Below are positions 21,500 to 33,119 of a DNA stretch of 64,000 nucleotides, piece by piece. Each line of letters begins with the position of its first letter. The first letter of the stretch is position 1. Below the pieces are notes generated by a model. That model was not told where the DNA came from. It searched no databases and saw only the letters and a program-made list of their open reading frames with translations. Origin of the DNA: Alentia gelatinosa (taxonomy: Eukaryota; Annelida; Polychaeta; Phyllodocida; Polynoidae); the NCBI GenBank assembly GCA_950022655.1, contig OX465579.1:13739088-13803087 (forward strand). Reading direction: 5' to 3'. The translations under genes and the position numbers were made by a program.

Positions 21500-21860
21500 C
21501 ATCCCTCCCTCCCTCCCTCCCTCCCCCGGCTGTCCCCGGCCCCGCGCCCGTATAGAGCCCCGGACAATAGACTCGGTCTCCCCGGGGCGAGTCATAACAC
21601 GGGCCCACAACACCTCCTCGGGCGCCGGCGCCGTGTAAAATATGACATTTCGTTGTCTTCGATCTGGCGTAATGGGTGGCGGGGTGCGGGCGGCGCTCAC
21701 TGGAGGCAACCCGGCCCCCGGAGGACCCATTAATCGGGCCGGCGTTGTATTGGTAATCTGCCGGCGTGAACGGGGCCTCACCTGGGACTCATCGGGCCAG
21801 TCGCCACCACACCCCCCCCCCCCCTCCTCCTCCTCCTCTCCTCCCCACACTCCTCACCCC
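21500..21860. other. GC-rich island left of the foldback element
   Basis: CpG-rich DNA with CCTCCC and CTCCTC runs and a 14-C tract near 21810. It ends where the foldback element begins at 21861. No coding region supported. Confidence 0.3.
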
Positions 21861-22504
21861 TAGGCTTGCTTAAGTCTTTGATTGTGAATATTCATTAAAT
21901 GATTAAGTACAATAAGAATTATAAAGTTCATTAAAGTATGTAACCTTCTCTGACTGGCCCATGAATCAAAGATATGTTCACTATGAACCAAATCTCTTGT
22001 TTATGGCCCAAAGACACTCCCTGTAACCCTATACTTCCTCCTACCCCTCCCCCTCCCCTCCTCCAGTTCCCTGGTCACCTGTGTTGTCATAGTAATACAT
22101 TTCGCCTGCTCCTGACTGTGACCTGATTGAGATCAAAGTGAGAGGGTATCAATCTCCCAGAAGATATCCTGACCAGTAGCCAACATATCTGTATGGGAAT
22201 GCTGCAGCTAAACAGAGCCAGAAATCCAACACCATTACGTATTGTACCAGTCCCTGTGTCCCAACGAAGAGCGTAGCCATAGGATGCAGGGACTGGAGCC
22301 AGTCTATCCTCACCCATACCACTCTCACTGAGGATGGCAGGGATGTGGGACTAGGAGGAGGGTTGGATAAGGATGGCGAGAGATAGTGGGAGTTTTTTTT
22401 TTAATGAAGTTTGATGTGGTAATGAGGCATCTCTGTTGTTTCACCACCGCCTCCCCTATCTCGGTGACACTGACAGGGGGAGCTGTGGGACCCCTAGACT
22501 GGCT

Positions 22505-23378
22505 CCAGTCCCTGCGTCCTATGGCTACCCTCTTCGCTGGGATACTGGCACCAGTCCCTGCGTCCTATGGCTACCCTCTTCGCTGGGAAACTGGCTCCAG
22601 TCCCTGCGTCCTATGGCTACCCTCCTCACTGGGATACAGGCTCCAGTCCCTGCATCCTTTGGCTATCCTCCTCGTTGGGATACAGGCTCCAGTCCCTGCA
22701 TCCTATGGCTATCCTCCTCGCTGGGATACTGGCTATAGTCCTTGCATCCTATGGCTACCCTCCTCACAGGGATACAGGCTCCAGTCCCTGCATCCTATGG
22801 CTACCCTCCTCAAAGGGATACAGGCTCCAGTTCCTGCATCCTATGGCTACCCTCCTCAAAGGGATACAGGCTCCAGTCCCTGCATCATATGGCTACCCTC
22901 CTCACTGGGATACAGGCTCCAGTCCCTGCATCCTTTGGCTATCCTCCTCGTTGGGATACAGGCTCCAGTCCCTGAATCCTATGGCTACCCTCCTCAAAGG
23001 GATACAGGCTCCAGTCCCTGCATCCTATGGCTACCCTCCTCAAAGGGATACTGGCTCCAGTCCCTGCATCCTATGGTTACCCTCCTCAAAGGGATACAGG
23101 CTCTAGTCCCTGCATCCTATGGCTACCCTCCTCGCTGGGATACTGGCTTTAGTCCCTGCATCCTATGACTACCCTCCTCGCTGGGATACAGGCTCCAATC
23201 CCTGAATCCTATGGTTACCCTCCTCGCTGGGATACTGGCTCTAGTCCCTGCATCCCATGGTTACCCTCCTCGCTGGGATATAGGCTCTAGTCCCTGCATC
23301 CTATGGCTACCCTCCTCGCTGGGATATAGGCTCCAGTCCCTGCATCCTGTGGCTAACCTCCCCATTGGAATACAGGGA
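22505..23378 (+). repeat. 46-bp minisatellite inside the foldback element
   Basis: Nineteen units of CCAGTCCCTGCATCCTATGG + CTACCCTCCTCGCTGGGATA + CAGGCT, with the first at 22505 and the last at 23333, exactly 18 x 46 bp apart. A single inverted unit lies in the left arm near 22259-22302, so the array probably grew from arm sequence. All three + frames are open, giving repetitive peptides that are not evidence of a gene. Confidence 0.95.
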
Positions 23379-23670
23379 CTGGTACAATCGGTAATGTTGT
23401 TGGACTTCTGGCGCTGTTTAGCGCCAGTGTTCCCAACACCCTCCATACAGATATCCTGGCTACTGGTCAGGATATCTGCTGGGAGATTGATACCCTCTCA
23501 CTTTGATCTCAATCGAGTCGCAGTCAGGAGCAGGCAAAATTTATTGCTATGACAACACAAGTGGCCAGGGAACTGGAGGAGGGGAGGAGTAGGAGGAAGT
23601 GTAGGGTTACAGTGGCTTGGGGCCATCAACAGGAGATTCTGTTCATAGTGGACAAGTCTTTGCTTCATGG

Positions 23671-24230
23671 TCAGAGAAGGATACATACTATAATGAACTT
23701 TATTCGTATTGTGTTTAATAAATTAATGAATGTTCATAATCATGTGCCAGTCAGAGAAGGATACATACTATAATGAACTTTATTCTTATTGTGTTTATTC
23801 ATTTAATGAATGTTCATAATCATGGGCCAGTCAGAGAAGGATATATACTATAATGAACTTTATTCTTATTGTGTTTAATCATTTAATGAATGTTCATGAT
23901 CATGGGCCAGTCAGATAAGGACACATACTATAATGAACTTTATTCTTATTGTGTTTAATCATTTAATGAATGTTCATAATCATAGGCCAGTCAGATAAGG
24001 ACACATACTATAATGAACTTTATTCTTCTTGTGTTTAATCATTTAATGAACATTCATAATCATGGGCCAGTCAGAGAAGGATACATACTATAATGAACTT
24101 TATTCTTATTGTGTTTAATCATTTAATGAATGTTCATAATCATAGGCCAGTCAGATAAGGACACATACTATAATGAACTGTATTCTGATTGTGTTTAATC
24201 ATTTAATGAATGCTCATAATCAAAGACTTG
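23671..24230 (+). repeat. 80-bp tandem array in the right arm of the foldback element
   Basis: Seven units starting TCAGAGAAGG or TCAGATAAGG at 23671 and every 80 bp to 24151. Each contains ATACTATAATGAACTTTATT and AATGAATGTTCATAATCAT. The last unit runs into the terminal inverted repeat, so the unit is the terminal sequence amplified. Confidence 0.95.
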
Positions 24231-24240
24231 AGCAAGTCTA

Positions 24241-25412
24241 TTGGACCCCCTGCCTCCCCCGCCGCCCTCCCCCGCCGCCCCGCCCGGAGAGGCGGACACG
24301 GAGACCGGCGTACCCGCCGCCGACCACGGCCTACACCGACACACAGCCCGGAGTAACTAACCCTCACCGCCGTTACCATCCACCCCATCCACAGAGGACT
24401 CATTACAACTGACAACCACTTTTTTCCCTCCACCGTAATCCATAAGCCACTCATGTTGTCAAGATCTTTGTTTGAGATTACAAACGCCTCGCCAAAGCTG
24501 CGCCTGATTTTTATCAACCTTCCATGAACGCCTTCACTTTTTTTTCTTTTTTTAATTTTTCATATCTTTTTCTCCCCACGGTAGGAAGATGTCAATTTGT
24601 TACCATGTCTCCGTTGGTTTCCTCCAGTGACAGTTTCTCACTCAGTGCCACTGACAGTGACTCCACCCCATGGTACCCTCTCCAACGCTGAGCTGCGAGG
24701 AGTGAGTAGTATATGAAATCGAAGCTTTGTCTCGGGCGCGTCTAAATTTGATTTCTTGGTGCTTGCGCATCAATACCTCCTTCCATTATTCCTGGGCGCT
24801 AATTGGTTATTTTTATACTTCACATTCCATTTAAAGATTTACTAATTAAGCTGCGTTGTAGGGTGAGTCTGCTCTGAAATTGAATTGACACAAAAGATAT
24901 GATTTATATGCTAAGTAAATTATGTTCATATTTAATTCAATAACGACAGGGGAGTTGGACTCTTTAGTGACACTGTAGTAGACCAGAGAAAGTATAAAAC
25001 ACGATACGACTTGGGCCGCAGCTGCTTTGGGTGTAGGCAACGGGATATTTTAGATTTCTGTTCATCCTTCTCTGTCAATTAATTACATGGGCTCAAACCT
25101 GAACTCGATCGGGTTTAGCTGTGTTTAAACTTTAAATGCAATAAGCATAATCATCAGCGCATATAGACCCTTAATAGATTCTATTCATTGGCAGGATGTA
25201 CGGGCAAGGGCCCTGTCTCAGAATTACCACCAGGGCCCCGGAGAAAAATAGCACATTAAATCTGCATTGAAAATATCTCGCGGATCTTAATGAAATTAGA
25301 GCTAATAGAACGGGAAATGCCTGGCAAGATTGCCAACTTGTCGCAGGGGCTGCTTTCATTCAATAACGCTGGATCCACGGGGACGGGCTTATGGATAGCG
25401 AGTAGGGTGCAT
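24241..25412. other. Unique-looking flank, possible regulatory DNA
   Basis: Starts with a short CCGCC-rich block. The segments 24440-24540 (GTCAAGATCTTTGTTTGAGA, AACGCCTCGCCAAAGC) and 25240-25375 (TCTTAATGAAATTAGAGC) have enhancer-like composition. No gene or repeat copy identified. Confidence 0.3.
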
Positions 25413-25910
25413 GCTAGACTTGCTCAAGTCTTTGATTATGGACATTCATGATTAAACACAATTACGATAAAGTACATTGCAGTGTGACTTGTCCAGGAAT
25501 CAAAGACTTGTCTATTAAGAACGAAACCTCCTGTAGATTGCAACCCAAACCGCTCCTTGTGACCATATACCTCCTCCTACCCCTCCACCTCCCCCTCCTA
25601 CTGTTCCCTGGGTGAAATGTTGTCAGAGCAATAAATCCCGCCTGTGGACGACCTTTGGACTGTGTACAGGGGTCTTAATAACTAAGATCCTTGTACTGAG
25701 GAGTAGGTGGAGGAGTACAGTGACTGAAACCAGGAGTAACCCTAGAAAACCTCCAAGCAGATATCCTGACCAGTTACCAGGAACTCTGAATGGAGAGTGC
25801 TGGGCCACCTTGGCACTAACCAGCGCCAGAAATCTGATACCATTACTGATTTGACCAGTCCCTGTATCGAGGAGAGGAGGGATATAGGGACTGGGGCCAG
25901 TCTAGCTGCA
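25413..25910 (+). mobile_element. Second, partial copy of the foldback element (left arm)
   Basis: Begins TAGACTTGCTCAAGTCTTTG and follows the 21861 copy through CTCCTCCTACCCCTCC, GATATCCTGACCAGT, CAGCGCCAGAAATC and ATTTGACCAGTCCCTGTAT. It stops where the 46-bp array would start, so the right half is missing. Confidence 0.78.
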
Positions 25911-25954
25911 TGGCGACGGGTTGTGAGTGCGTGTTAGGGTGGGATTGAAGGGCC

Positions 25955-26010
25955 TGTGGGTGGGTGGGTGGTAGGGGGAGTGGGTGGGTGGGTGGGTGGG
26001 TGGGGGGGAG
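25955..26010 (+). repeat. (GGGT)n microsatellite
   Basis: Two runs of GTGGGTGGGTGG separated by TAGGGGGAG, ending in a G-run. The complement appears independently near 33040-33075 as (CCCA)n. Confidence 0.9.
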
Positions 26011-26029
26011 TGTCTGCAGGGGTGCTGGC

Positions 26030-26370
26030 CAGCCGCCTGTCGCTGTATTTATCATGGCCTCGTTCTGATTTATCGCTCGCTGAGCGGAACGAGGGCAAAC
26101 TGCCGATTGCCGCTGATCGCCGGCAGGATGACCAGGCTAGTGCTTTACGTTACCCGATCCGTCTGGGTACCGGCCTTGCCCTAGCGGCGTAACGCTCTTA
26201 GAGCGATCAAACGACGAACGACCCCAAAACCACGCCAACTGACCGCGCCTTGTTGATCCGGGTCACGAGGTCAGCACCCACTTCCGCCGGATGCGTCCAT
26301 GTGCGCATGATACGACCAATCAGGGGGCTGGGGCACTTAATTCGTCAAATCAGCTGGAATGACTTGCGTG
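26030..26370. other. GC-rich island without transposons
   Basis: CpG-rich unique DNA. It contains ATGCGTCCATGTGCGCATGA and several CCGATT/GATCGC words. Short frames only. Confidence 0.25.
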
Positions 26371-27029
26371 TACGCAGATAGTGAGTGTGGAAATCACCTT
26401 GACCCATTCTGAATGAGACTCAATACACTAACATCGATATGTACTAAGTACTGTTTTGTTGTTATAAGTGGCTAGTTAGAATCATATAAGGGAATTTTGT
26501 AGCATCTCCAGAAAATCTAGTGTTTAATACTACTGTGCTATATAAGAAGAAGGGAAAAGACCAAACTAAAGGAGAAGGCAAGCAAAAATATCAATATGTA
26601 TGGTATAATATTTAAGGAGGTGAGAACAAGGTGAAAAAAAGGAAGATTGTTATTACAGTGGTTAGAAGGAGGGAATCTAGAGTAACAAGGGAGAGAACTA
26701 GAGAATCAAAAGACCAGATGGAATCTGATGAATCAAATAAAGAAGAACCAAGTAAAGGAAACAAGAATAAATGACAAAAGGGTGGCATTTAATATCTAAA
26801 ACAAGATAGAGAGAGTAGTAAGGTCTTAGTTAGACTAGCTCACATTAGTAATTAATTGATTAGTAGCTTTTAAATAAAATTGTTAAAAAAGTAGGAGCAA
26901 GAAGAAATTGACTATGGTATATGAGTAAAATGGAACTGTGAGAATTAGCTGATGTAAATCTGGAAAGGAATAAGTATGAGATGTACAAAAACCCAAAAAA
27001 AACATCATTTACGATACGCAAGGATATAG
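26371..27029. other. AT/purine-rich intergenic DNA
   Basis: A-rich sequence with many AAGGAGAA-like words (26540-26790). No ORF with a recognisable domain, no repeat match. Confidence 0.35.
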
Positions 27030-27122
27030 CCCATGGAGAACGGACTGCAATACTCATAGGGGCATGGAGAACCAGTTCACAATGTTAAGCCTCTGGGACA
27101 AAAATACCAGAGGTGAGATAGA
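27030..27122 (+). repeat. Family D fragment, right half only (D7)
   Basis: CATGGAGAACGGACTGCAAT, CACAATGTTAAGCCTCTGG and CCAGAGGTGAGATAGA match D1 and D8. The left box and hairpin are missing. Confidence 0.65.
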
Positions 27123-27809
27123 TGGTGATATTAATAGATCTTCGTCCATGTTGTGTGTCTTCCATATAAGGAACCATATAGAAATGTCCTGACTCCGTTT
27201 TGTTGTCCTCTCCAACCCCCACTCCCCTTCATTGCTTCCTCAATTTCCTCAATGTTTTCCTCTTCATCATCAACTCCTTTATTACTTCTCTCTTAAGATT
27301 TATGTGACCTTCCCACAAAATATTCAGATATTAGCGGTACAAGATCTGAGATGATGACAAGTGCAATTGTATATGTTAAAACATCCAAAACGGGTCCCTT
27401 GATAAACCCACAATAGTAACATTGAAAGACACGACTTTGAACAAAGTTTGGGAGCAATGTTTCATGAGAGGTTTATTTCAGGATTCTTACATGGTCATAT
27501 CCCCTAGGACTTGAGTGGACTAAGGAAACTTGCATTGAAATTACAAAGAAACAGATTCCTAATCATGAACCTGAATAACAAGACGATGGAGCGATGGTCC
27601 TTCGAACAATGAGATGATGAGATGATGACAAACAAATCTGCTTTGGCCTATCCTAAATGTTATACAAATGGATGTGACAAAGGTGTGCGCATGGTGTTAC
27701 AAAGTGTGAAATGAGGGTGGTACCTACAGATTGGGGCAAGTCAACGAGGCGTGAAATGAGAGTGGAGTGGTGAGACGGCGGTCGTGCTGCGTGGACGGCA
27801 TAGTCTATA
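27123..27809. other. Unremarkable intergenic DNA
   Basis: No gene, RNA or repeat copy recognised. Confidence 0.4.
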
Positions 27810-28105
27810 GGCCCGTTTCCATTGGCCGACAAACTTTGTGTAGATTTTTTGTGTTGCCCAGAAAGTCTGTCGGTGGTGCCACTGACTGTGCGTCAATATA
27901 GAAGGGTAGTAGATTTCACTCAGTGACCAAGCTTTCACTCAGTGGTGAGTGGTGCCACATTGCATAATCTAAGCAGAAAAAGTCGTGGGTCATTTCACTA
28001 GCTGGGTCGTTTCAACTGACCGATTTTGGGTCAGCAGTGCCAAAAGTCTGTCGGTGGTTCCTGACTGTAGATCGGTGACGGGAAATCGGCCAATGGAAAC
28101 GGGCC
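27810..28105. mobile_element. Family G TIR element, copy G2
   Basis: Starts GGCCCGTTTCCATTGGCCGA and ends CGGCCAATGGAAACGGGCC, an almost perfect 20-bp TIR. Internal GTCTGTCGGTGGT occurs twice. Flanks are ATA and TTA, so the target duplication is unclear. It shares CTGACTGT and TCGGTGA motifs with G1. Confidence 0.75.
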
Positions 28106-28206
28106 TTATGTGGAGTTGGTTCCTGCCAATACGTTGCTGCAGTGATTCCTCACACAGTTCCCTCCACTCACACTCTCTTCTCCCTCTCTGGCTCAGAACT
28201 CTCCAT

Positions 28207-28515
28207 GGACCTGTTTCACTAGTTTTGTGACATGTCTGTGACACCATACAGACATTGGGGTTGTCTAGTTTCGTGAGAACACAAGTAGCTGCCCTTAGGA
28301 AAAGACAGACCCCAAACATAAAGAATTAGACAAATCTACACATCATGGACCTGTTTCACTAGTTTTGTGACAAAAGTGTTAGACAGATATGAAAAGCGGC
28401 ACCAACAGTGCAAGCAAGAACGAACAAAACAAAGTCTAATGTCTAATTCTTATGAAACAGGACACACCATCTAGACGCCACCTAGACATGTTACGAGACT
28501 AGTGAAACAGGTCCC
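28207..28515. mobile_element. Family F TIR elements F2a/F2b, head to tail
   Basis: GGACCTGTTTCACTAGTTTT starts at 28207 and again at 28347. One right end, CTAGTGAAACAGGTCC, lies at about 28515. F2a is therefore a left-end fragment abutting a full F2b. The core AGCGGCACCAACAGTGCAAG is shared with F1. Confidence 0.7.
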
Positions 28516-28614
28516 TGGTCTGCCCTATTCACCAGAATACACCCTTTTTATTTCATTTCAACACACTTTGTCTCTTACCATCGTCCAATTGCCTCCGGCA
28601 ACATTAATTCACCT

Positions 28615-28745
28615 GGGACCTGTTTCATTAGTTTCGTGATATGTCTAGATAGCGTCTAGATGGTGTGTCCGGTTTCAGAAGAACTAGACATTAGACTTCG
28701 TTTTGTCCGTCACAGACATGTCACAAAACTAGTGAAACAGGTCCC
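28615..28745. mobile_element. Family F TIR element F3, short
   Basis: A 131-bp copy, GGGACCTGTTTCATTAGTTT to CTAGTGAAACAGGTCCC, nearly all TIR. TSD not evident. A separate perfect hairpin follows at 28757-28809 (CAGGGAGCTGTTTCAAAAC and its complement, 19 bp each). Confidence 0.75.
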
Positions 28746-28819
28746 TGGTCAGGAACAGGGAGCTGTTTCAAAACCATAGACTTAATCCACGTTTTGAAAC
28801 AGCTCCCTGGATCGTGTCA

Positions 28820-29290
28820 GAGCCTCATTGGTTGCTCCCCACACAACATCGCCCACTGACGTCATGTGGTCAGCTCTGTCTAGGTACGTACCCTTGATGA
28901 CCTATCCACAATCCAGTGGCCGGCATCCGATACTTATCTGCTAACAATTTTGATACCCTACATACATACACCATGATGTACTACATATTCTACTCTTTGA
29001 ACAATTCTGACATGCCTACAAAATTACAAATGCACTTCAAATACACAATAATACAAACTAATACACTTAGTCCTAGTCTCTCTGACATTTTCACGAATTC
29101 TAAACGAAATCCTTGTAGCTTGACAATAAATATTTCACATATATTTCTTCGCGCCGCCTCTCTATGGTGTAGGCTACATTGCTGCAACGTAATGCCTGCT
29201 GCTAATGTTTACTTACGTCAGTAAAAATGACTAAGGAAATATTATCTGTACATAGCTCCTTCAGTATATTTCTCCCTCCCATCCCGACCC
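28820..29290. other. Unremarkable intergenic DNA
   Basis: A 102-codon frame at 28916-29224 shows no domain. No repeat copy recognised. Confidence 0.35.
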
Positions 29291-29296
29291 ATCATC

Positions 29297-29632
29297 ATAA
29301 TACGGAGTCTCCATACTAATCCTACGTAGTCTACAGATCGCTACTGAGTAGTATACAGAAAGCTGTATTCTTTTGAGTAGAATACGGCTTTTTCTGCCAC
29401 CTGACGGTAACTATAGGAACTATTTTATATAAACAATGCACGGCGTTTGCGTCAAATCTTAAATTATCTACAGGATTGTTTTCTGATAATTAGTCGAAAG
29501 CTGAGTAATAGATACAACATTACCATGATTTTGATATGTCTGGCCGTATTTTCCTTATAGTTGACACTATGCTGTACTACGCGGAGAATACGACCACTCA
29601 GATTAAAATCATGATAATGTTATGTATACATC
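29297..29632 (+). repeat. Family M repeat with terminal hairpin, copy M1
   Basis: Starts AATACGGAGTCTCCATACTA and runs through AGTAGAATACGGCTTTTTCT and AAACAATGCACGGCG. It ends in a hairpin (about 29511-29632) with arms ATTACCATGATTTTGAT and ATTAAAATCATGATAAT. M2 has the same order. Confidence 0.75.
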
Positions 29633-29639
29633 CTCGGCG

Positions 29640-30060
29640 AGAAACTGTATAATTGTTCTTCTCATGTGTTTATTCTTCTGGGTTCCCCATATAATGTTTA
29701 CATTCATATGCAGTTCGTGTATAGGAATGTAGAACGACCAGTAAGGCCGCCAGACTCCCGAGGGATCTGGCCAGTCATTCAACCCGACAGCCAGTCCTTC
29801 CGCTCCTCACCATACCCCCAGTGTTGTAATCCCCCAATTTATCAACCAGTTCTTCCCCCTCGGCTTGTCCCCCATTTATACAACCCCTCACTTCACCAGT
29901 CAGCCCTTCAATCTCTCAGCTTGCCCCGCGTCATCTCATTCTTCAGTTCACTCGACAGTTTCTCAGCCTTCGTCCAGTTTTCTATTCCCCTCAGTTCCAC
30001 AGTCAACCTCTCAGCCTCTCAGTTTGTCCCACTCTTTTTTTCAATTGAGCTTCTTTTTTT
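29640..30060. other. Pyrimidine-rich stretch
   Basis: CAGTC/CTTC-rich DNA; the 142-codon frame 29666-30094 is a Ser/Pro/Phe-rich composition artefact. A poly-T run near 30051-30062 followed by ACAATTTCTTTATTGAG reads, on the minus strand, as AATAAA plus a poly(A) tail. A retroposed 3' end is therefore possible. Confidence 0.3.
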
Positions 30061-30399
30061 TTTTATAACAATTTCTTTATTGAGTCATTCATAGGTGGTC
30101 CTTTACAGATATGCCTTGTTACTACATCCTTCATAGTTTGACTTCAATAAAGGGGCGAACGCCTCAATTTGAAACAAATTGACTTTCATGGCGTAGCCTA
30201 CTCTTATAAGGTCTACAGTATTTTCATCTATATAGCGTCCATATGATTGATTACACTCAACAATTTCTTCTTATAGGGATATGTTTCAGCAAAACAGTAC
30301 TAATACATTGCAATCATCATTCTTAAATACTATTTTTATCATATAGTCAAGCATAACAACGGCTTAGCTCTCTTTATTTTCTTTTTTTTTTGCAGAGTG

Positions 30400-30790
30400 T
30401 ATTATCATGTGAATTAGCACTCTTTAATTTCATTTCTTTTTTTTGCAGACTGTATAATACATGTGACTTTCCATCGTAGTACATTGTATACATGTGACTA
30501 TCCCCCGTAGTTTACATGTGTCAATTCCACATAGTTCCAATATGATATTATCCATTACAGATTTCTATATTTCTTAATGTTTCAGTTAAAATATAAAGTC
30601 TATCTGACTTTTTAATGTGATGTTAACCTATGATTGCATAATATCATTGTAATGGTTATTAATCCATTGACTGGTATTTAATATGGATTACGTGATTACC
30701 GTGCTCTTATTGTATGAGTTTGCTCTATTTTTGTATTTTTTGGTTTTGATAACAACATCACAGGACAGGACAGGGTACAAACAAGTTGAT
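30400..30790 (+). repeat. Dispersed repeat family N, copy 1
   Basis: Aligns over ~390 bp with 49845-50235 in the same orientation. Shared blocks include CAGTTAAAATATAAAGTCTA, GTTAATCCATTGACTGGTAT and TTTTGGTTTTGATAACAACA. No coding potential; perhaps a LINE 3' UTR in reverse, given the poly-T upstream of both copies. Confidence 0.75.
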
Positions 30791-30892
30791 GTCCTCCTCA
30801 GTTCATCAGTTAAACTCTTTCGTAATATTAGATCTCCACCATTCTTCTCATACCTCAATTCCCCAGTCAGCCCTTCAGTGTCTTTGCTTCCT

Positions 30893-31135
30893 TTATCTCA
30901 CCCCTGGTACAAGCTTAGCCATAGAAATACCATTAGAAAAAAATACTCAACAATCACCCCAATAAAGTAATTATACTACGCCACGGCCGTGGCGTAGTGT
31001 ATGTGAGATGACTTCATATGTATTTGCTAAGTACACTTTAACGATTTTGATGTTGTGATGCTATGCAGAGAAAGGGGTGAGATAGATCCAGAACCACACT
31101 CGAAACGTAAAATACGATTCTCGATGTAGTTCTAT
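30893..31135 (+). repeat. Family L repeat, copy L1, with perfect palindrome
   Basis: TTTATCTCACCCCTGGTACA to AAAGGGGTGAGATAGATCCA, the same terminal boxes as family D but another core. At 30975-30998 lies a perfect 24-bp palindrome, ACTACGCCACGG plus its mirror. L2, about 1 kb downstream, is the sister copy. Confidence 0.7.
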
Positions 31136-31937
31136 ATAAGTCCTCTACTTCCACCATTGATCAGTCCTTCATTCCTACAGCCTTCCAGCCAGACTGACAG
31201 GTTTCTGTATAACCTCTAGCCACATCATGTGGCCACCAACCAGTCTGCTTGTCTACCAAACACAACCCCTGGTGCTCAACTAAACCCTTCCTGAACCTGC
31301 CACCTACCTTTTTTTCTTCTTTCTTTCTTTTTCTTCTTCTTTCTTTTTCTTTTTTCTTTAATTAAACTGTAACATCTCCAACATCTCAAACTGTAAAGGT
31401 ATTCATCCTGTCAGGCCGGTGTGATTTACCCTTACAGTAACTCCTGGGTAAATCTCATTACATACAATTTTTGTCAATAGCCTCGAGCTATTGATATATT
31501 TCAAAGAAGTTTATAAACCCCAAAAACATATAAATTTAGATCGGTGTTGAGACACCAATATATACATTCAGTGTGATATATTTGTATCAGAGTAATTTTG
31601 CATGGAAATAACCATTTATTACATAGGTTCTATTAGCTCCCTATGTTTTAGTAACAAATACATTTAATGTTTGCCCAACCATTCATCTACCAGCCAATAT
31701 TTACATCAACAAACAGTCATATCTAATCTGTTGAATAATCTAGGATCGTATTTGAAGACCCTTTTCTGCACGCCAAGAAGACCCAGGGACGATGTGGGTC
31801 AACGTAATCTAACACTTATGGAAGAACTTATGGATTACTAATACTATCTTAGCGAACGATCATTAACCGGTAACCCTTGTACGAGGTACAGAAAAGGGTC
31901 TACATGTACCAGCCTAGATCATTGAACGGGCCCCTTT
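31136..31937. other. Non-coding stretch
   Basis: A T/C microsatellite-like run at about 31310-31362. Otherwise no gene or repeat match. Confidence 0.4.
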
Positions 31938-32300
31938 ATCTGACCCCTGGTACAAGTTTAGCCATAGGAATAACATTAAAAACTCAACGACCACCCTGGT
32001 AAAGTGAAAATACTACGCCATTGTCATGGCATAGTGAATATGAGATGGCGTCATAGCTGATTGACCAATCAATGGCCAGGATTTCAGAGAGAAGACAAGA
32101 CAAGCGATCTAAACGCCCCCAACAGTGAAAGGGGTGAGATAAAGCCAGAGCCACATTCGAATCGTAAAATGAACAATACTCTACTAGTTTGGATGCACCA
32201 TAATCATCAGTCAGCCTCGCCTCGATGACGATTGCGTAGCATCCGAACTTATGGAGTATTGTCTATTTATACGATTCTCGATGCAGTTCTATATAAGTCT
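31938..32300 (+). repeat. Family L repeat, copy L2, carrying an extra hairpin
   Basis: TTTATCTGACCCCTGGTACA to GGGGTGAGATAAAGCC matches L1. The sequence then continues as in L1 (CGTAAAATA, ACGATTCTCGATG), but a ~98-bp hairpin at 32173-32265 (AACAATACTC and GAGTATTGT arms) splits those words. L1 lacks it, so it is an insertion in L2 or a deletion in L1. Confidence 0.7.
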
Positions 32301-33119
32301 TGTCCACTGAGAGACTGCCTTCTGCCCAAAAATTGGTTTCTCATGATTTATAGTCAGGGGTGGTCATTTCACCCACCCACCCACTCCTTTCCTTCAGCCT
32401 ACCTCGTAGGTCCCTTCTCTCCTTCCCCTCCGCCTACAAATTCGTAGGCCTAGTATTTCATATTTTATTGTATTTTATAATTTGTTTAATTCACTGACTA
32501 CTCCATCAGTTAATTATATCTCAATATTCTATTATTATTAATTATTCATAATTAATATTTACTTATTAATTATTATCATTGATAAGGACAGGGCATGGTG
32601 AAGAAAACCAGCCAAATGTATATGGCTGACACTCAGGCCCCTTAATTAACCGACATAATTTACCTACTCTACAATGGATCACTGTAACACATGATAGGTT
32701 AATAAAGAAATTATATTAAAAAAAAATTAAAAAAGGACAATAAACATGTTATCATAGAATTAATAAAAAATGTATTAGCCCACTCCGGCCTCCTCTTCTT
32801 AATCTAGGGATGCGGCAAGCTTTCCATCCTGGAGTCATCCAACCAGCCACCCTGCTAGACCATTGGCATTTACATTTCTGACGCATCCCTTTCCTGCCAT
32901 GCCGCCATCGCCAAGAAGGAGACAGACAGCTCACTAGCCAGTCTGCTTGTCAGCCAGATCGCCTGCCGTACAGTCCCTCTTACCCATCAACACACCCGCC
33001 CATTCACTAGCCATCCAGTCAGCCCTCCCTCCAGCCCACCCTCCCTCCCACCCACCCACCCACCCACCCGCCAGACCGCCCATCGTCTACCCACCACCAG
33101 CCCACACCCACCCTCCTCA
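32301..33119. other. AT-rich then pyrimidine-rich intergenic DNA
   Basis: AT-rich at 32450-32760, then a (CCCA)n run at about 33040-33075. Frames here are composition artefacts. Confidence 0.4.

Larger units (their letters stand above)
21861..24240. mobile_element. 2.4-kb foldback element with internal minisatellites
   Basis: The left end TAGGCTTGCTTAAGTCTTTG is mirrored by CAAAGACTTGAGCAAGTCTA ending at 24240. Inner arms match in inverse over several hundred bp: 22040-22250 against 23390-23610, including GAGATCAAAGTGAGAGGGTA and GATATCCTGACCAGTAGCCA. The centre is a 46-bp array and the right arm carries an 80-bp array. No transposase is present. The TA at both tips could be a target duplication or part of the TIR. 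A partial left arm lies at 25413-25910. Confidence 0.85.

Noticed and set aside
22386..23168. 260-codon repetitive + strand frame
   Set aside because: It is the 46-bp minisatellite. 46 is not a multiple of three, so all frames cycle through the same peptides, and the array lies inside a foldback element.
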